From positions 1 through 48,132 of the forward strand of contig JBGVOM010000139.1 in NCBI GenBank assembly GCA_045126515.1: 48,132 nucleotides of DNA. Reading direction: 5' to 3'. Numbering within the stretch: the stretch's first letter is position 1; each line of letters begins with the position of its first letter. Below, in pieces: positions 7,833-17,395 of this stretch. The notes below the pieces were generated by a model. That model ran no database searches, was not told where the DNA came from, and worked only from the letters and a program-made list of their open reading frames with translations. The DNA comes from RUG11237 sp045126515. GTDB taxonomy: Bacteria; Bacillota; Clostridia; Lachnospirales; Lachnospiraceae. The position numbers and the translations under genes were made by a program.

Positions 7833-9485
7833 CTAATTAAGCTGGTACTGATCCTGATCATATATGGCAAACGCTATATTTGTAGCGTGGTCTGAAACTC
7901 TCTCAAGGTTTGATACAAGATCTGAAAAGATTGAAGATTTTGCCTGGCATTCGTTATTTGCAAGTCTTCTTACATGGTTATGCTGTAATTCTTTTTCAAG
8001 CACATCCACCTGATTTTCAAGGTCAACTATCTCCTTAAGATGTTCCTCCGTCTGCTCTGTAAATGTCTCAATGGCATAATTTACCGTTATCATAACCTTG
8101 TCAAACATATCTGTAATCTCAGCTATTCCCACATCACTGAATACGATGTCCTCCTGTATTCTGCTTTTTGCAAATTCTGCTATATTCTCCGCATGGTCAC
8201 TTATACGCTCCAGGTCATTTACAACATGGAAATATCCTGCAATATTCTTTGCTTCTTTAACAGGGAATGAGTACTGATTAAGCTTTACAAGATATCTTGT
8301 AATCTCTCCGCTCAAAAAGTCAACCTCCTCCTCAACTTCGAATACACTGTCTATTTTGCTCTGATCAAGCTCAATCAATGCATCAAATGCAGTCTGAAGA
8401 TTGTCTGACGCCATTTTTCCCATTCGTTTTATTTCATTTACAACCTCAATAAGTGCCGCTGACGGTGTTGCAATCTGATCCTTTGAGATATACTTAAGTG
8501 TGTATCCCACCGGCTTCTCATCCTCGCCTCTGACAGTAAGCTGAGTAAGTTTTACAATACCCTTGGCAAACGGGAACATAACAACAACCTGGAATACCTT
8601 GAAGATTGTATGGGCATTTGCAACAGCACGGGCCATAATCTCTCCTTCCGTATTTCCGTTTGACACATAAAGCATAACGTCTTTTATCTGTTCCGTAAAC
8701 AACAGAACCATAATAAATATTACAAGTGAGCCGATAATATTAATGTAAAGATGTATAAGAGCCGATCTCTTTGCATCCTTCTTTCCGCTTAAAGACACGA
8801 TAAGAGCTGTAACACATGAACCGATATTACATCCCAGTATCATGTAAAATACCATCGGAAGGTCTGTAATAAGTCCCGATGCAGCCATTGTAATAAGAAT
8901 ACCCACAGATGCCGATGAGCTCTGTATTATGGCTGTTATGGCAAAACCGGTGATAAGTGCAAGAACAGGATTGCTGAGTTTTGCAATTATTTCCTTCACC
9001 TGTGCACTATCCTTGAGACCTCCCATGGCCTCACTCATGTTGCCGATACCAAAGAACAGGATACCAAATCCTAATACTACCTGTCCTATCTGCTTTACCG
9101 TCTGGTTTTTGAAAAACATAATCATGACAACACCTGCGAAAATGAACACAGGGGCCGTAGCCGCAAGATCAAATGATACAAGCTGTCCTGTCACTGTTGT
9201 ACCGATATTGGCACCGAGAATAGGTCCTACAGCCTGTGTAAGTGTCATAAGTCCTGAGTTAACAAAGCTTACAACCATAGATGTCGTAACACTTGATGAC
9301 TGAATAACTGCCGTAAAAAGTATACCTACAATAACACCGACAAAGCGGTTTCTTGTACACATTTCAAGAATACTTTTCATCTTTGAACCGGCAACCTTTT
9401 CCATTCCCTTGCTCATGAGTTCCATACCATAAAGGAAAAGTCCCAAACCTGCCGCCATTCCCAAAATCATTGCTCCATAATCCAT
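7833..9485 (-). CDS. Na+/phosphate cotransporter family protein with PhoU-like tail
   Basis: A 550-residue membrane protein. The first ~310 residues hold about eight hydrophobic segments and the two family repeats with QSSS motifs (AVIQSSSVTTSMVVSF and AIIQSSSASVGILITM). The last ~200 residues are helical and PhoU-like (NVLERISDHAENIAEF and NLERVSDHATNIAF). NptA/YjbB-type proteins move phosphate with Na+, and the PhoU domain is thought to regulate this; the substrate is inferred. The ATG at 9485 gives N-terminus MDYGAMILGMAAGLGLFLYGM; a GTG at 9506 would add seven residues, and neither has a strong ribosome site. It starts 53 bp after ribF, so it may be read from the ribF operon. Confidence 0.88.
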   Translation of the reverse strand: MDYGAMILGMAAGLGLFLYGMELMSKGMEKVAGSKMKSILEMCTRNRFVGVIVGILFTAVIQSSSVTTSMVVSFVNSGLMTLTQAVGPILGANIGTTVTGQLVSFDLAATAPVFIFAGVVMIMFFKNQTVKQIGQVVLGFGILFFGIGNMSEAMGGLKDSAQVKEIIAKLSNPVLALITGFAITAIIQSSSASVGILITMAASGLITDLPMVFYMILGCNIGSCVTALIVSLSGKKDAKRSALIHLYINIIGSLVIFIMVLLFTEQIKDVMLYVSNGNTEGEIMARAVANAHTIFKVFQVVVMFPFAKGIVKLTQLTVRGEDEKPVGYTLKYISKDQIATPSAALIEVVNEIKRMGKMASDNLQTAFDALIELDQSKIDSVFEVEEEVDFLSGEITRYLVKLNQYSFPVKEAKNIAGYFHVVNDLERISDHAENIAEFAKSRIQEDIVFSDVGIAEITDMFDKVMITVNYAIETFTEQTEEHLKEIVDLENQVDVLEKELQHNHVRRLANNECQAKSSIFSDLVSNLERVSDHATNIAFAIYDQDQYQLN

Positions 9486-9538
9486 AATTTGTACCAAGCC
9501 TTTCACTACTTTTGTTTTTATATCTTTTTAATCCAGAT

Positions 9539-10468
9539 TTAACATAATCCGTATTTTTTACGGCAGTATTCAATATCCTTAAAAACTGCCTCCCTCAATT
9601 CATCCACCGAGCCAAACTTTTTCTCAGGTCTTAAATATTCAAAAAAGTGTAGTTCCAGTGTCTTCCCATATAAATCCATTGACACATCTATAAGGTTTGT
9701 CTCAATTGTAATTATATTATCTCCGTCTACCGTAGGTCTTGTACCAATGTTTGTTATTGCCCTGTACTGTTTTCCGTCTACAACCGCCAGTGTGCAGTAC
9801 ACACCGTTTGGCGGCAACAGCTTATCTTCATCGGGAAAAATATTGGCTGTCGGAAAACCTATGGTTCTCCCAAGCTTCTTTCCCCCGACAACAGCGCCTA
9901 TCACCGTGTAAGGATATCCCAGAAGTTCATTAACCAGTTCCATATTTCCCGTGGTTATTGCCTCTCTTATATAGGTGCTGCTTATATCCCTGCTGTTATA
10001 CTTCAGTTTTTTTATTACTGTAGTTTCATAACCGTATTTATTCTGTAATTCTTTCAGAAGACCGGTGTCTCCCCTTCTGTTATGACCAAATCTGAAATCT
10101 TCTCCGCAGATTATCTTTTTAACAGAAAGTCTTTTGCACAAAATATCTTCAATAAATTTTTCCGGCTCCATACTTAAGATTTCTTCACTTAAGGGACACT
10201 CTGCAAGTATATCTATGCCGTTTTTTTCCATAAAAAGTCTTTTCTCCGAGGCTGTAAGAATATATTTCTGCCTGTCATGCTCCAAAAGTTCCCTCGGTGC
10301 CCTCGTAAAGGTAAACACAACAGAACTTAAGCCTTCTTCTTTGGACTTTAACAGCAGTTCAACCAATGCCCTGTGTCCTTTATGAAGTCCGTCGAACTTT
10401 CCCAATGCCACGGCAGTACCGCCCGTAACATTTACATCCTCATTCAAAATATTATCATATATCTTCAT
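9539..10468 (-). CDS. ribF: Bifunctional riboflavin kinase / FAD synthetase
   Basis: A 309-residue enzyme that makes FMN from riboflavin and FAD from FMN. Seen: an N-terminal nucleotidyltransferase domain (ALGKFDGLHKGHRALV, the HxGH-like site; FRFGHNRRGD; STYIREAI) and a C-terminal flavokinase domain (IGFPTANI, GVYCTLAVVDG, ITNIGTRPTVDG, ETNLIDVSMDLYG). Length is normal. AGGGAAAAGAAA precedes the ATG. It sits 10 bp downstream of truB at the tail of the rimP-infB cluster, a classic position in Firmicutes. Confidence 0.97.
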   Translation of the reverse strand: MKIYDNILNEDVNVTGGTAVALGKFDGLHKGHRALVELLLKSKEEGLSSVVFTFTRAPRELLEHDRQKYILTASEKRLFMEKNGIDILAECPLSEEILSMEPEKFIEDILCKRLSVKKIICGEDFRFGHNRRGDTGLLKELQNKYGYETTVIKKLKYNSRDISSTYIREAITTGNMELVNELLGYPYTVIGAVVGGKKLGRTIGFPTANIFPDEDKLLPPNGVYCTLAVVDGKQYRAITNIGTRPTVDGDNIITIETNLIDVSMDLYGKTLELHFFEYLRPEKKFGSVDELREAVFKDIEYCRKKYGLC

Positions 10469-10478
10469 TTTCTTTTCC

Positions 10479-11411
10479 CTATTGTGCAGCGAAAAACATC
10501 TTGTCGCATTTAATCAGCTCATCTTTTCCGCTGTAGTAAAAGATACCAATAAATTTTCCTTTGCTGTCATACATTCTGAATTTCATACCATCCAAAAACT
10601 CGCATTCCGGGTTATTCAGCATGCTTTTTTCGACGCAGTTACCATTATACAACAGCCTGTCAAATTTATCCATTGTGCTGATGCGCGGGTAATCTTCAAA
10701 AACCTCTTCTACAGATATTATGTACTTTTCTATATCTTCACCGTTATCCATAATCTTACTTATCCTGTCAAGGGTAAGGCTCTGCGATATATCAAAGCTG
10801 CTTACTCTGGTTCTTCGCAATGTTTCCATACATGCACCACAGTTTAGCTTCTGTCCTATATCATGACACAAAGTTCTTATATATGTTCCTTTTGAACATG
10901 TAACCCTCATAAAGACACGCGGAAAATCAATGCGTATATCTTCTATGGACATAATTTTAACCGGACGCGGACTCCTCTCAATCTCAATTCCTGCCCTTGC
11001 AAGTTCATAAAGCTTCTTTCCGTTTACTTTAAGCGCACTGTACATCGGCGGAATCTGATTATAATCTCCGACAAATTCCATAATGGCAGTCTCAATATCC
11101 CTGTCAGTAAGTCCTCCGTCTTTTCTTATGACCCAGGCATCATTTTCTTTAAGTATCTTTCCTGACACATCCTGTGTATCAGTCACTCTTCCAAGAAGCA
11201 TCACAGTTTCATATGTCTTATCTTTCTCTGTCAGCATGTCACACAGTTTTGTTGCATGACCAAGGCACACAGGAAGCACACCTGTTGCATCAGGGTCAAG
11301 CGTTCCTGTATGTCCGATTTTTTTCTGTTTAAAAATGCCCCGAAGCTTTGCTACAACATCATGAGATGTGAAACCGGCTTCCTTGTCTACAATAATTACT
11401 CCGTTATACAT
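10479..11411 (-). CDS. truB: tRNA pseudouridine(55) synthase
   Basis: A 310-residue enzyme forming pseudouridine 55 in the tRNA T-loop. Seen: VDKEAGFTSHDVVAKLRGIF, the catalytic motif GTLDPDATGVLPV with the family's Asp, the YSALKVNGKKLYELAR segment, and CSKGTYIRTLCHDIG, followed by a C-terminal PUA-like region. The start overlaps the 3' end of nrnA by 16 nt, with AGGAG 5 nt upstream, so translation is probably coupled. Confidence 0.97.
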   Translation of the reverse strand: MYNGVIIVDKEAGFTSHDVVAKLRGIFKQKKIGHTGTLDPDATGVLPVCLGHATKLCDMLTEKDKTYETVMLLGRVTDTQDVSGKILKENDAWVIRKDGGLTDRDIETAIMEFVGDYNQIPPMYSALKVNGKKLYELARAGIEIERSPRPVKIMSIEDIRIDFPRVFMRVTCSKGTYIRTLCHDIGQKLNCGACMETLRRTRVSSFDISQSLTLDRISKIMDNGEDIEKYIISVEEVFEDYPRISTMDKFDRLLYNGNCVEKSMLNNPECEFLDGMKFRMYDSKGKFIGIFYYSGKDELIKCDKMFFAAQ

Positions 11412-12352
11412 TTAAACTCCTGATCGATACGTTCTGCAAGATTATTGATAACATCATGAACAGTTCCTCTCATGGTGCATCCTGCAGCCCTCACATGACC
11501 ACCTCCGCCAAAAAATCCTGCTATCTTATTTACATCAAGGTATTTTTTTGAACGAAGACTTACTTTATACTCAAGGTGCGATGTCTCATACAGGAAAATG
11601 GCACATTCCACTCCCTCCGTAAGTCTCATCTGCTCTACTATTCCGCCAAGATCCTTTGGCTCTACTCCGAAAAATTCCATATCCTTTGAAGATACAACCG
11701 AGAAAATACATTTTCCGTCAAAGAACACAATACTCTCAAGCAATGCCCTTCCCATTATCTGATTCTGGCGATAGCTTTTTTCATAGAAGCCCTCATCAAT
11801 AATAGACTGGAAGTCTATTCCCCTACTCATGAGTTTTCCTGCAATATTCATCGTGTGCTCAGATGTACTTGAATATTTAAAAACACCTGAATCATGGATA
11901 ATTCCCGTATAAAGTGCCTCTGCCACGGATTTACTTATCTTATCCTCATCAAGCAGATCATAAAGCACTTCACATGCAGAGCTTGCATCCGGCTTAATTA
12001 TATTTTCCTTTGCAATTCCGGTGTTGCTTACATGATGGTCTATGCAAAGTGTATTTTCACATGCATTAAACATATCCCCTGCAACACCTATTCTTGCCAC
12101 ATCACTGACATCAAGTAATATGAACAGGTCAACTTTATCTGTTGCTGCTGTTTCTTTTATATCAGAAATGTGACTGATATATGAAAATTTGTTTCCCGGA
12201 TTTTCCAAATAAACAGATACTTTCTTTTCAGGATAATTCTCAATTAAATAATTGTATAATCCCATACATGAGCCAACGCAGTCTCCGTCGGGACGGATAT
12301 GTCCTGCTATGGCTATGGTATCTGCTGACTGTACTTTTTCAGAAAGTTTCAT
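11396..12352 (-). CDS. nrnA: DHH/DHHA1 nanoRNase / pAp phosphatase
   Basis: A 318-residue bifunctional oligoribonuclease and 3'-phosphoadenosine-5'-phosphate phosphatase. Seen: the metal-binding GHIRPDGDCVGS, LLDVSD, the DHH signature CIDHHVSN, and the DHHA1 substrate motif GGGGHVRAAG. The ATG at 12352 has GGAAG 8-9 nt upstream; an in-frame GTG at 12361 lies too close to that site. The gene lies 16 bp after rbfA and overlaps truB, inside the translation operon. Confidence 0.95.
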   Translation of the reverse strand: MKLSEKVQSADTIAIAGHIRPDGDCVGSCMGLYNYLIENYPEKKVSVYLENPGNKFSYISHISDIKETAATDKVDLFILLDVSDVARIGVAGDMFNACENTLCIDHHVSNTGIAKENIIKPDASSACEVLYDLLDEDKISKSVAEALYTGIIHDSGVFKYSSTSEHTMNIAGKLMSRGIDFQSIIDEGFYEKSYRQNQIMGRALLESIVFFDGKCIFSVVSSKDMEFFGVEPKDLGGIVEQMRLTEGVECAIFLYETSHLEYKVSLRSKKYLDVNKIAGFFGGGGHVRAAGCTMRGTVHDVINNLAERIDQEFKCITE

Positions 12353-12368
12353 CGTAAACACTTCCTTC

Positions 12369-12758
12369 CTACTCTTCCCCTTCTTCTGCAGTACTGCCTA
12401 AATGGTCAGCCGCAATAACATCATCTATTTTCTTTGACATATTTACACCATATTCAATCGACTGATCCATTACAAATGTAATCTCAGGTGTATTTCTTAA
12501 GTTAATTGATGACGCAAGCTGTCTTCTTATATATCCTTCAGCACTCTTAAGTCCTTTCAGCGTATCAGTTCTTGCCTTCTCATCGCCAAGAACTGATATA
12601 TATGCCTTGCAGAACTTAAGGTCGGAGGTTACCTCAACGGCAACAACACTTGTGAGCGGACTGATTCTGGGATCTTTAATGCCGCCACGTATGATATTAC
12701 CAAGTTCCCTCATAACCTCTGAATTAATTCTTACATTTTTTACACTATTCTTTCTCAT
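12369..12758 (-). CDS. rbfA: 30S ribosome-binding factor A
   Basis: A 129-residue KH-like protein that assists late 30S maturation around the 16S 5' end. Seen: RINSEVMRELGNIIRGGIKDPRI near the N-terminus, VVAVEVTSDLKFCKAYISVLGDE, AEGYIRRQLASSINLRNTPEITFVMD and the acidic C-terminus. It is separated by 20 bp from infB upstream and 16 bp from nrnA downstream. Confidence 0.97.
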   Translation of the reverse strand: MRKNSVKNVRINSEVMRELGNIIRGGIKDPRISPLTSVVAVEVTSDLKFCKAYISVLGDEKARTDTLKGLKSAEGYIRRQLASSINLRNTPEITFVMDQSIEYGVNMSKKIDDVIAADHLGSTAEEGEE

Positions 12759-12778
12759 TTTTATAATCCTTTACTGAA

Positions 12779-15097
12779 TTACCTAGGCACCTCTACCATG
12801 ATAAATGCTTCAACCGTATCAAGTTCCTGGAAATCATTGAATCCTTCAAATACGAGACCGCACTCGTAACCGGCTTTAACTTCCTTAACATCATCCTTAA
12901 ATCTCTTTAATGAAGCCAAAGGTCCCTCAAAAATAACTGATCCTTCTCTCATTACGCGGACACTGCAGCCTCTCTGGAATGAACCATCAAGAATAAATGA
13001 ACCTGCAATCGTTCCGACGCCTGACGCCTTGAAGAGCTGGCGAATCTCAGCATGGCCGATAACTTTTTCCTCAAATACAGGGTCAAGCATACCCTTCATG
13101 GCTGCCTCAACATCCTCAATTGCCTGATAAATAACCCTGTATAATCTTACATCTACGCCTTCTCTGTCTGCCGTATCCTTTGCAGCGTTGTCCGGTCTTA
13201 CATTAAATCCGATAATAATCGCATTTGAAGCAGATGCAAGAATAACATCAGATTCATTGATTGCACCAACACCGCCATGAATTACCTTAACAACAACCTC
13301 GTCATTTGAAAGCTTGACAAGACTCTGCTTTACTGCCTCAACAGAACCCTGTACATCGGCCTTGACGATAATATTAAGCTCCTTGACATCACCTGTCTGC
13401 ATCTGTGTAAACAAATCATCAAGTGACATTCTGTTCTTTGCCTTTGCATTCTCAATAAGCTTCTCTTTGCCTTCAGCTATAAATGTGTCAGCAAAGTTTC
13501 TTGCTTCCTTCTCGTTCTTTGTGGAAACGAAAATCTCTCCCGCATTAGGAACCGAATTAAGACCGAGAATCTCAACAGGTGTTGAAGGTGTAGCTGTCTG
13601 CACTCTTTCTCCGTTATCCGAAATCATGGCTCTGATACGTCCATAACTTGAACCAACTGCTACTATATCTCCAACCTTAAGAGTACCCTTCTGTACAAGA
13701 ACGGTTGCAACCGGACCACGTCCTTTGTCAAGCTTAGCCTCAAGAACAAGTCCTCTTGCCTTTCTGTTAGGATTTGCCTTTAATTCAAGCATTTCTGCAG
13801 TAAGAAGTATCATCTCAAGAAGCTGATCGATACCTTCCTTTGTATGGGCTGATACAGGGACAAATACTGTATCTCCGCCCCAGTCCTCTGCTACGAGTTC
13901 GTACTCTGCAAGTTCCTGCTTAACCTTATCAATATTGGCACTTGGCTTATCTATTTTGTTAACTGCAACTATAATCTGGATACCTGCAGCCTTGGCATGG
14001 TTAATTGCCTCAACTGTCTGTGGCATAACACCATCATCCGCTGCAACTACCAATACCGCAATATCTGTTGACTGTGCTCCACGCATACGCATTGCTGTAA
14101 ATGCCTCATGACCCGGTGTATCAAGGAACGTTATCTTCTCACCGTTACATGTAACCATGTAAGCACCGATATGCTGTGTGATACCTCCCGCTTCTCCTGA
14201 AATAACATTTGTCTGACGGATGGCATCAAGGAGTGAAGTCTTACCGTGATCAACGTGACCCATTACACAGATAACAGGTGGTCTCTTCACCATTGTAGCT
14301 TCATCTTCTTCGTCTTCTCTTAAAAGTTCCTCTATAACATCAACCTTCTCCTCCGGTTCTGCAATGATATCGTACTCCATTGCAATCTCCTCGGCTGTCT
14401 CATAATCGACCTCCTGATTGATGTTGAACATCTTGCCCTGCATAAACAGCTTCTTAATAAGAGCCGATGCCTGTATCTTCATCTTGTCAGCCAATTCCTT
14501 AATTGTGATGAAATCAGGAATTGTAATAACCTTAATTTCCTCTTCCTTTGGCTCCTGCTTTACAGGCTGTGGCTTTGGCTTGTTGAAATTGTTATTTTTG
14601 TTATTGTTTCCGTTATTATTGTTCCTATTATTGTTATTTCTGTTATTATTGTTGTTGTTATTGTTTCTGTTATTATTGCCCTTGTTATTCTTGTTTTTAT
14701 CATTCTGGGCACTATTTTGAGGATTAAACACCTGTGTTATATGTTTTTTCCTGTCACCCTGACCATTATTCTGGTTTGCAGCAGGTTTCTGGCTGTTCTG
14801 CTTCTGTGGGTTATGTTTCTGCTGATTATGCTGCTGGTTATTTGGCTGCTGGTTGTTTGACTGCTGCTTCTTTTCCTGATTGCGCGCTTCTTCTTTCTTT
14901 GGCTCCTGAATCTTCTTTGGCTCTTCTGCCTTCTTTGCCTTATTATTAAATGCATTTTTTACAAGTTCAACCGCAGCCTCATCTATAGAACTCATATGGT
15001 TCTTAACTTCAACACCTTTTTCTTTTAATACTGCTAATATATCCGCACTATCTTTTTCTATCTGTTTTGCAAGTTCATATACTCTCATTTTTGACAT
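12779..15097 (-). CDS. infB: Translation initiation factor IF-2 with Asn/Gln-rich linker
   Basis: A 772-residue GTPase that recruits fMet-tRNA to the 30S subunit. Seen: a first IF2N domain (residues 4-50), a long low-complexity linker (about 55-187) dominated by Asn, Gln and Lys including uninterrupted Asn runs at 137-170, a second IF2N domain (about 190-245), the G domain with GHVDHGKT (280-287), DTPGHEAF and NKID, then domains II-IV ending in VEVPR. The linker is expanded relative to the Lys/Pro/Ala-rich linkers usual in the family. It is encoded by AAT/AAC triplets near 14590-14700, giving a repeat-like tract prone to length change. Confidence 0.98.
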   Translation of the reverse strand: MSKMRVYELAKQIEKDSADILAVLKEKGVEVKNHMSSIDEAAVELVKNAFNNKAKKAEEPKKIQEPKKEEARNQEKKQQSNNQQPNNQQHNQQKHNPQKQNSQKPAANQNNGQGDRKKHITQVFNPQNSAQNDKNKNNKGNNNRNNNNNNNNRNNNNRNNNNGNNNKNNNFNKPKPQPVKQEPKEEEIKVITIPDFITIKELADKMKIQASALIKKLFMQGKMFNINQEVDYETAEEIAMEYDIIAEPEEKVDVIEELLREDEEDEATMVKRPPVICVMGHVDHGKTSLLDAIRQTNVISGEAGGITQHIGAYMVTCNGEKITFLDTPGHEAFTAMRMRGAQSTDIAVLVVAADDGVMPQTVEAINHAKAAGIQIIVAVNKIDKPSANIDKVKQELAEYELVAEDWGGDTVFVPVSAHTKEGIDQLLEMILLTAEMLELKANPNRKARGLVLEAKLDKGRGPVATVLVQKGTLKVGDIVAVGSSYGRIRAMISDNGERVQTATPSTPVEILGLNSVPNAGEIFVSTKNEKEARNFADTFIAEGKEKLIENAKAKNRMSLDDLFTQMQTGDVKELNIIVKADVQGSVEAVKQSLVKLSNDEVVVKVIHGGVGAINESDVILASASNAIIIGFNVRPDNAAKDTADREGVDVRLYRVIYQAIEDVEAAMKGMLDPVFEEKVIGHAEIRQLFKASGVGTIAGSFILDGSFQRGCSVRVMREGSVIFEGPLASLKRFKDDVKEVKAGYECGLVFEGFNDFQELDTVEAFIMVEVPR

Positions 15098-15110
15098 CTA
15101 ACTACCTCCA

Positions 15111-15434
15111 CTATTGCCTTTCTATTCCGGCAAGTGTCAGCTGCTTCATTACCGAATCCGCAAGTCCCTTTTCCGTGACTGCAAGTGAAGCCCTGAATTC
15201 CTTACCCATAAAATGTCCCAACATTTCCTTAGTACCGTAAAAATACAATGGAACATTGTAAAATGAACACATATTCTTAAACATCTTCTTTGTATTATCC
15301 GACGCCTCATCCGATACAACAACAAGAAATGTCTTTTTTTCCTTGACGGCCTTCTCCACCGAGAATTCCCCGCTTACGGTTTTTCCTGCCTTTGTTGCCA
15401 GTGATATCATTGATAATATCCTGTCCTGCTCCAT
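15111..15434 (-). CDS. ylxQ: L7Ae/L30e-family RNA-binding protein
   Basis: A 107-residue protein of the YlxQ group, related to kink-turn-binding L7Ae. Seen: LSMISLATKAGKTVSGEFSV, KKTFLVVVSDEASDNTKKMF and VPLYFYGTKEMLGHFMGKEFRASLAV. The ATG at 15434 has AGGTG 6 nt upstream and lies 1 nt past the ylxR stop; an in-frame GTG at 15443 is less likely. Its role in Firmicutes is thought to be RNA binding near the translation apparatus. Confidence 0.93.
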   Translation of the reverse strand: MEQDRILSMISLATKAGKTVSGEFSVEKAVKEKKTFLVVVSDEASDNTKKMFKNMCSFYNVPLYFYGTKEMLGHFMGKEFRASLAVTEKGLADSVMKQLTLAGIERQ

Positions 15435-15435
15435 G

Positions 15436-15702
15436 TTATTCACCTAATTCTTTCTTTAACTCATCATATATACTCTCTGATATACCAATTCCCAAAGATC
15501 TTTCAATAGACTTTGTCTTTATGGCCTTTTTCAGACAGTCGGATGAATGGCATATATATGCCCCTCTTCCGTTCATTCTTCCTGTTGAATCAATAACAAT
15601 CTGATCATCTGCCGTTTTAAGAACACGAACCAGCTCCTTCTTAGGTTTCATTTCACCGCAACCGGTACATTTTCGCAATGGAATTTTCTTAACTGCTGCC
15701 AT
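15436..15702 (-). CDS. ylxR: YlxR family RNA-binding protein
   Basis: An 88-residue protein with the family hallmarks: RKCTGCGEMKPKKELVRVL at the N-terminus and the GRMNGRGAYIC loop followed by CLKKAIKTK. YlxR is a small nucleic-acid-binding protein encoded between nusA and infB in many Gram-positives; reports describe it as a modulator of transcription or of RNase P, which cannot be judged here. It is 23 bp from nusA and abuts ylxQ. Confidence 0.94.
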   Translation of the reverse strand: MAAVKKIPLRKCTGCGEMKPKKELVRVLKTADDQIVIDSTGRMNGRGAYICHSSDCLKKAIKTKSIERSLGIGISESIYDELKKELGE

Positions 15703-15725
15703 ATCATCACCCGTTTTTCGTTTAA

Positions 15726-16790
15726 TTACTGCTCGTCTACATTAAAATCTTCTGCTTCTTTTGCCTGTGACTCACTCTTAATGTCAATCTTAAATCCTGT
15801 AAGTCTTGCCGCAAGTCTTGCATTCTGTCCTTCCTTACCGATGGCAAGTGAAAGCTGATAGTCCGGAACTACAACCTTAGCTGTCTTTTCATCATCATCT
15901 GCCACAACCGATACGACTTTCGCAGGGCTTAATGCATTCTCAATAAGTATAGCAGGATTTTCATTCCAGTTAATAATATCAATCTTCTCGCCTCTAAGCT
16001 CATCCACGATTGCATTTACTCTGGCACCGTTCACACCTACGCATGCTCCCACAGGGTCTACATTAGGATCATTTGAGCGCACTGAAATCTTGCTTCTTGA
16101 GCCTGCCTCTCTTGCAATGTTGACAATCTCAACCACGCCGTCCTTAACCTCTGTAACCTCTGCCTCAAAAAGTCTTTTCACAAGCTCCGGATGTGTTCTT
16201 GAAACGAGAATTCTTGGTCCCTTTGTGCTGTCCTTTACCTCCACAACATAAAGCTTTACTCTCTCGTTAGGCATAAATACCTCGCCTTTTACCTGTTCTG
16301 ACTCATTTAATATTGCATCTGCCTTTCCAAGATTGATGCTGATGCTTCTGCCGTTTATTCTTGAAACAATTCCTGTTACTATATCTTTCTCTTTTCCGTA
16401 GTATTTATCATAAATGACTTTTCTTTCTTCCTCACGGATTTTCTGTGTAATAATGTTCTTTGCATTCTGTGTTGCGATACGTCCGAATTCCTTTGACTTA
16501 ACTTCTACATTTATAATATCACCCACATTGTGCTTCTTGCTTATTTCATGTGCAGCTTCAAGACTAATCTGTACAGCCGGATCCTCAACATTCTCAACAA
16601 CTTCTTTTTCTGCAAAAATCGCAAAATCACCGGTCTCTCTGTTGATTGTCACCTTCACATTATCCGCTTTACCAAAATGATTCTTGTAAGCAGTGATAAG
16701 TGAATTTTCAATAGCTTCAAGAAGAACATCCTTGCTTATATCCTTCTCCTTCTCCAATACGTTTAATGCCTCAATAAGTTCCTTGTTCAT
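15726..16790 (-). CDS. nusA: Transcription termination/antitermination factor NusA
   Basis: A 354-residue RNA polymerase-associated factor. Seen: an N-terminal RNAP-binding domain (to about 125), an S1 domain (DIVTGIVSRINGRSISINLG), KH1 (GSRSKISVRSNDPNVDPVGACVGVNGARVNAIVDEL) and KH2 (PDYQLSLAIGKEGQNARLAARLTGFKIDI). It lacks the acidic-repeat C-terminal domain found in Proteobacteria, as is normal for Firmicutes. It follows rimP by 25 bp. Confidence 0.98.
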   Translation of the reverse strand: MNKELIEALNVLEKEKDISKDVLLEAIENSLITAYKNHFGKADNVKVTINRETGDFAIFAEKEVVENVEDPAVQISLEAAHEISKKHNVGDIINVEVKSKEFGRIATQNAKNIITQKIREEERKVIYDKYYGKEKDIVTGIVSRINGRSISINLGKADAILNESEQVKGEVFMPNERVKLYVVEVKDSTKGPRILVSRTHPELVKRLFEAEVTEVKDGVVEIVNIAREAGSRSKISVRSNDPNVDPVGACVGVNGARVNAIVDELRGEKIDIINWNENPAILIENALSPAKVVSVVADDDEKTAKVVVPDYQLSLAIGKEGQNARLAARLTGFKIDIKSESQAKEAEDFNVDEQ

Positions 16791-16815
16791 CTCTTTTTCT
16801 CCTTTTCAATATTTT

Positions 16816-17280
16816 CTAAAAATCAAATGATAATCTTATAAGTGCCACATTTGTCCTGTCAAAGGAAACATCACTGTCATCAATCTGAAGTACTATTTCC
16901 TCTTTGGAATACGATTTCAATACTCCCGTAAACTCCTTCTGTCTTTCAATTGCTTTGTACAGATGAATATCTACTTCTTTTCCTATACTTCTTGCAAAAT
17001 CTTTCTCTTTCTTCAGAGGCCTTCCAAGTCCCGGAGAGCTTACCTCCAAAATGTAAGAATCCTCGATAAAGTCGTTGGCATCCAACAAATCGCTCAGTGC
17101 CCTGCTGACTATCTCACAATCATCAACTGTAATTCCGCCTTCCTTGTCAACATAAACTCGCAGATACCAGTTACCTGCCTCCTTGACATACTCGACGTCG
17201 ACCAGTTCAAATTTGTTTTCCTCAATGATTGGAGTAACAAGAGCTTCTGTCTTCTTCTCGTACTCTTCTCTCTTTGACAT
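16816..17280 (-). CDS. rimP: Ribosome maturation factor RimP
   Basis: A 154-residue 30S maturation factor. Seen: ALVTPIIEENKFELVDVEYVKEAGNWYLRVYVDKEGGITVDDCEIVSR, the YILEVSSPGLGRPLKKEKDF signature and a C-terminal Sm-like region. The ATG at 17280 is selected for its GGAGG 7 nt upstream; the longer reading frame would run into the leader hairpin. First gene of the operon. Confidence 0.96.
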   Translation of the reverse strand: MSKREEYEKKTEALVTPIIEENKFELVDVEYVKEAGNWYLRVYVDKEGGITVDDCEIVSRALSDLLDANDFIEDSYILEVSSPGLGRPLKKEKDFARSIGKEVDIHLYKAIERQKEFTGVLKSYSKEEIVLQIDDSDVSFDRTNVALIRLSFDF

Positions 17281-17345
17281 GAACATACCTCCGTTCTTCT
17301 TTACAACAAAAAGATTACAAAACATACTTCCTGTTATCATGTAAA

Positions 17346-17372
17346 AGAGAGTGGACCAAACGCCCACTCTCT
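17346..17372 (-). promoter_or_regulatory. rimP-leader hairpin
   Basis: The minus strand reads AGAGAGTGG-gcgtttggt-CCACTCTCT, a perfect 9-bp stem between promoter and gene. It resembles the rimP (ylxS) leader motif known from Gram-positives. No U-tract follows. Confidence 0.65.
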
Positions 17373-17395
17373 AACCAGTTAACTATTACTAGGTC

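Noticed and set aside
7640..7870. A 76-codon minus-strand frame across the nested palindromes
   Set aside because: It is made almost wholly of the palindrome arms, overlaps the transporter 3' end and lacks a ribosome site.
14590..14700. Triplet tract as a CRISPR or tandem-repeat array
   Set aside because: It is an in-frame AAT/AAC coding tract without spacer-repeat structure.
14418..14720. A 100-codon plus-strand Leu/Phe-rich frame
   Set aside because: Antisense shadow of the Asn-rich IF-2 linker (AAT/AAC read backwards).
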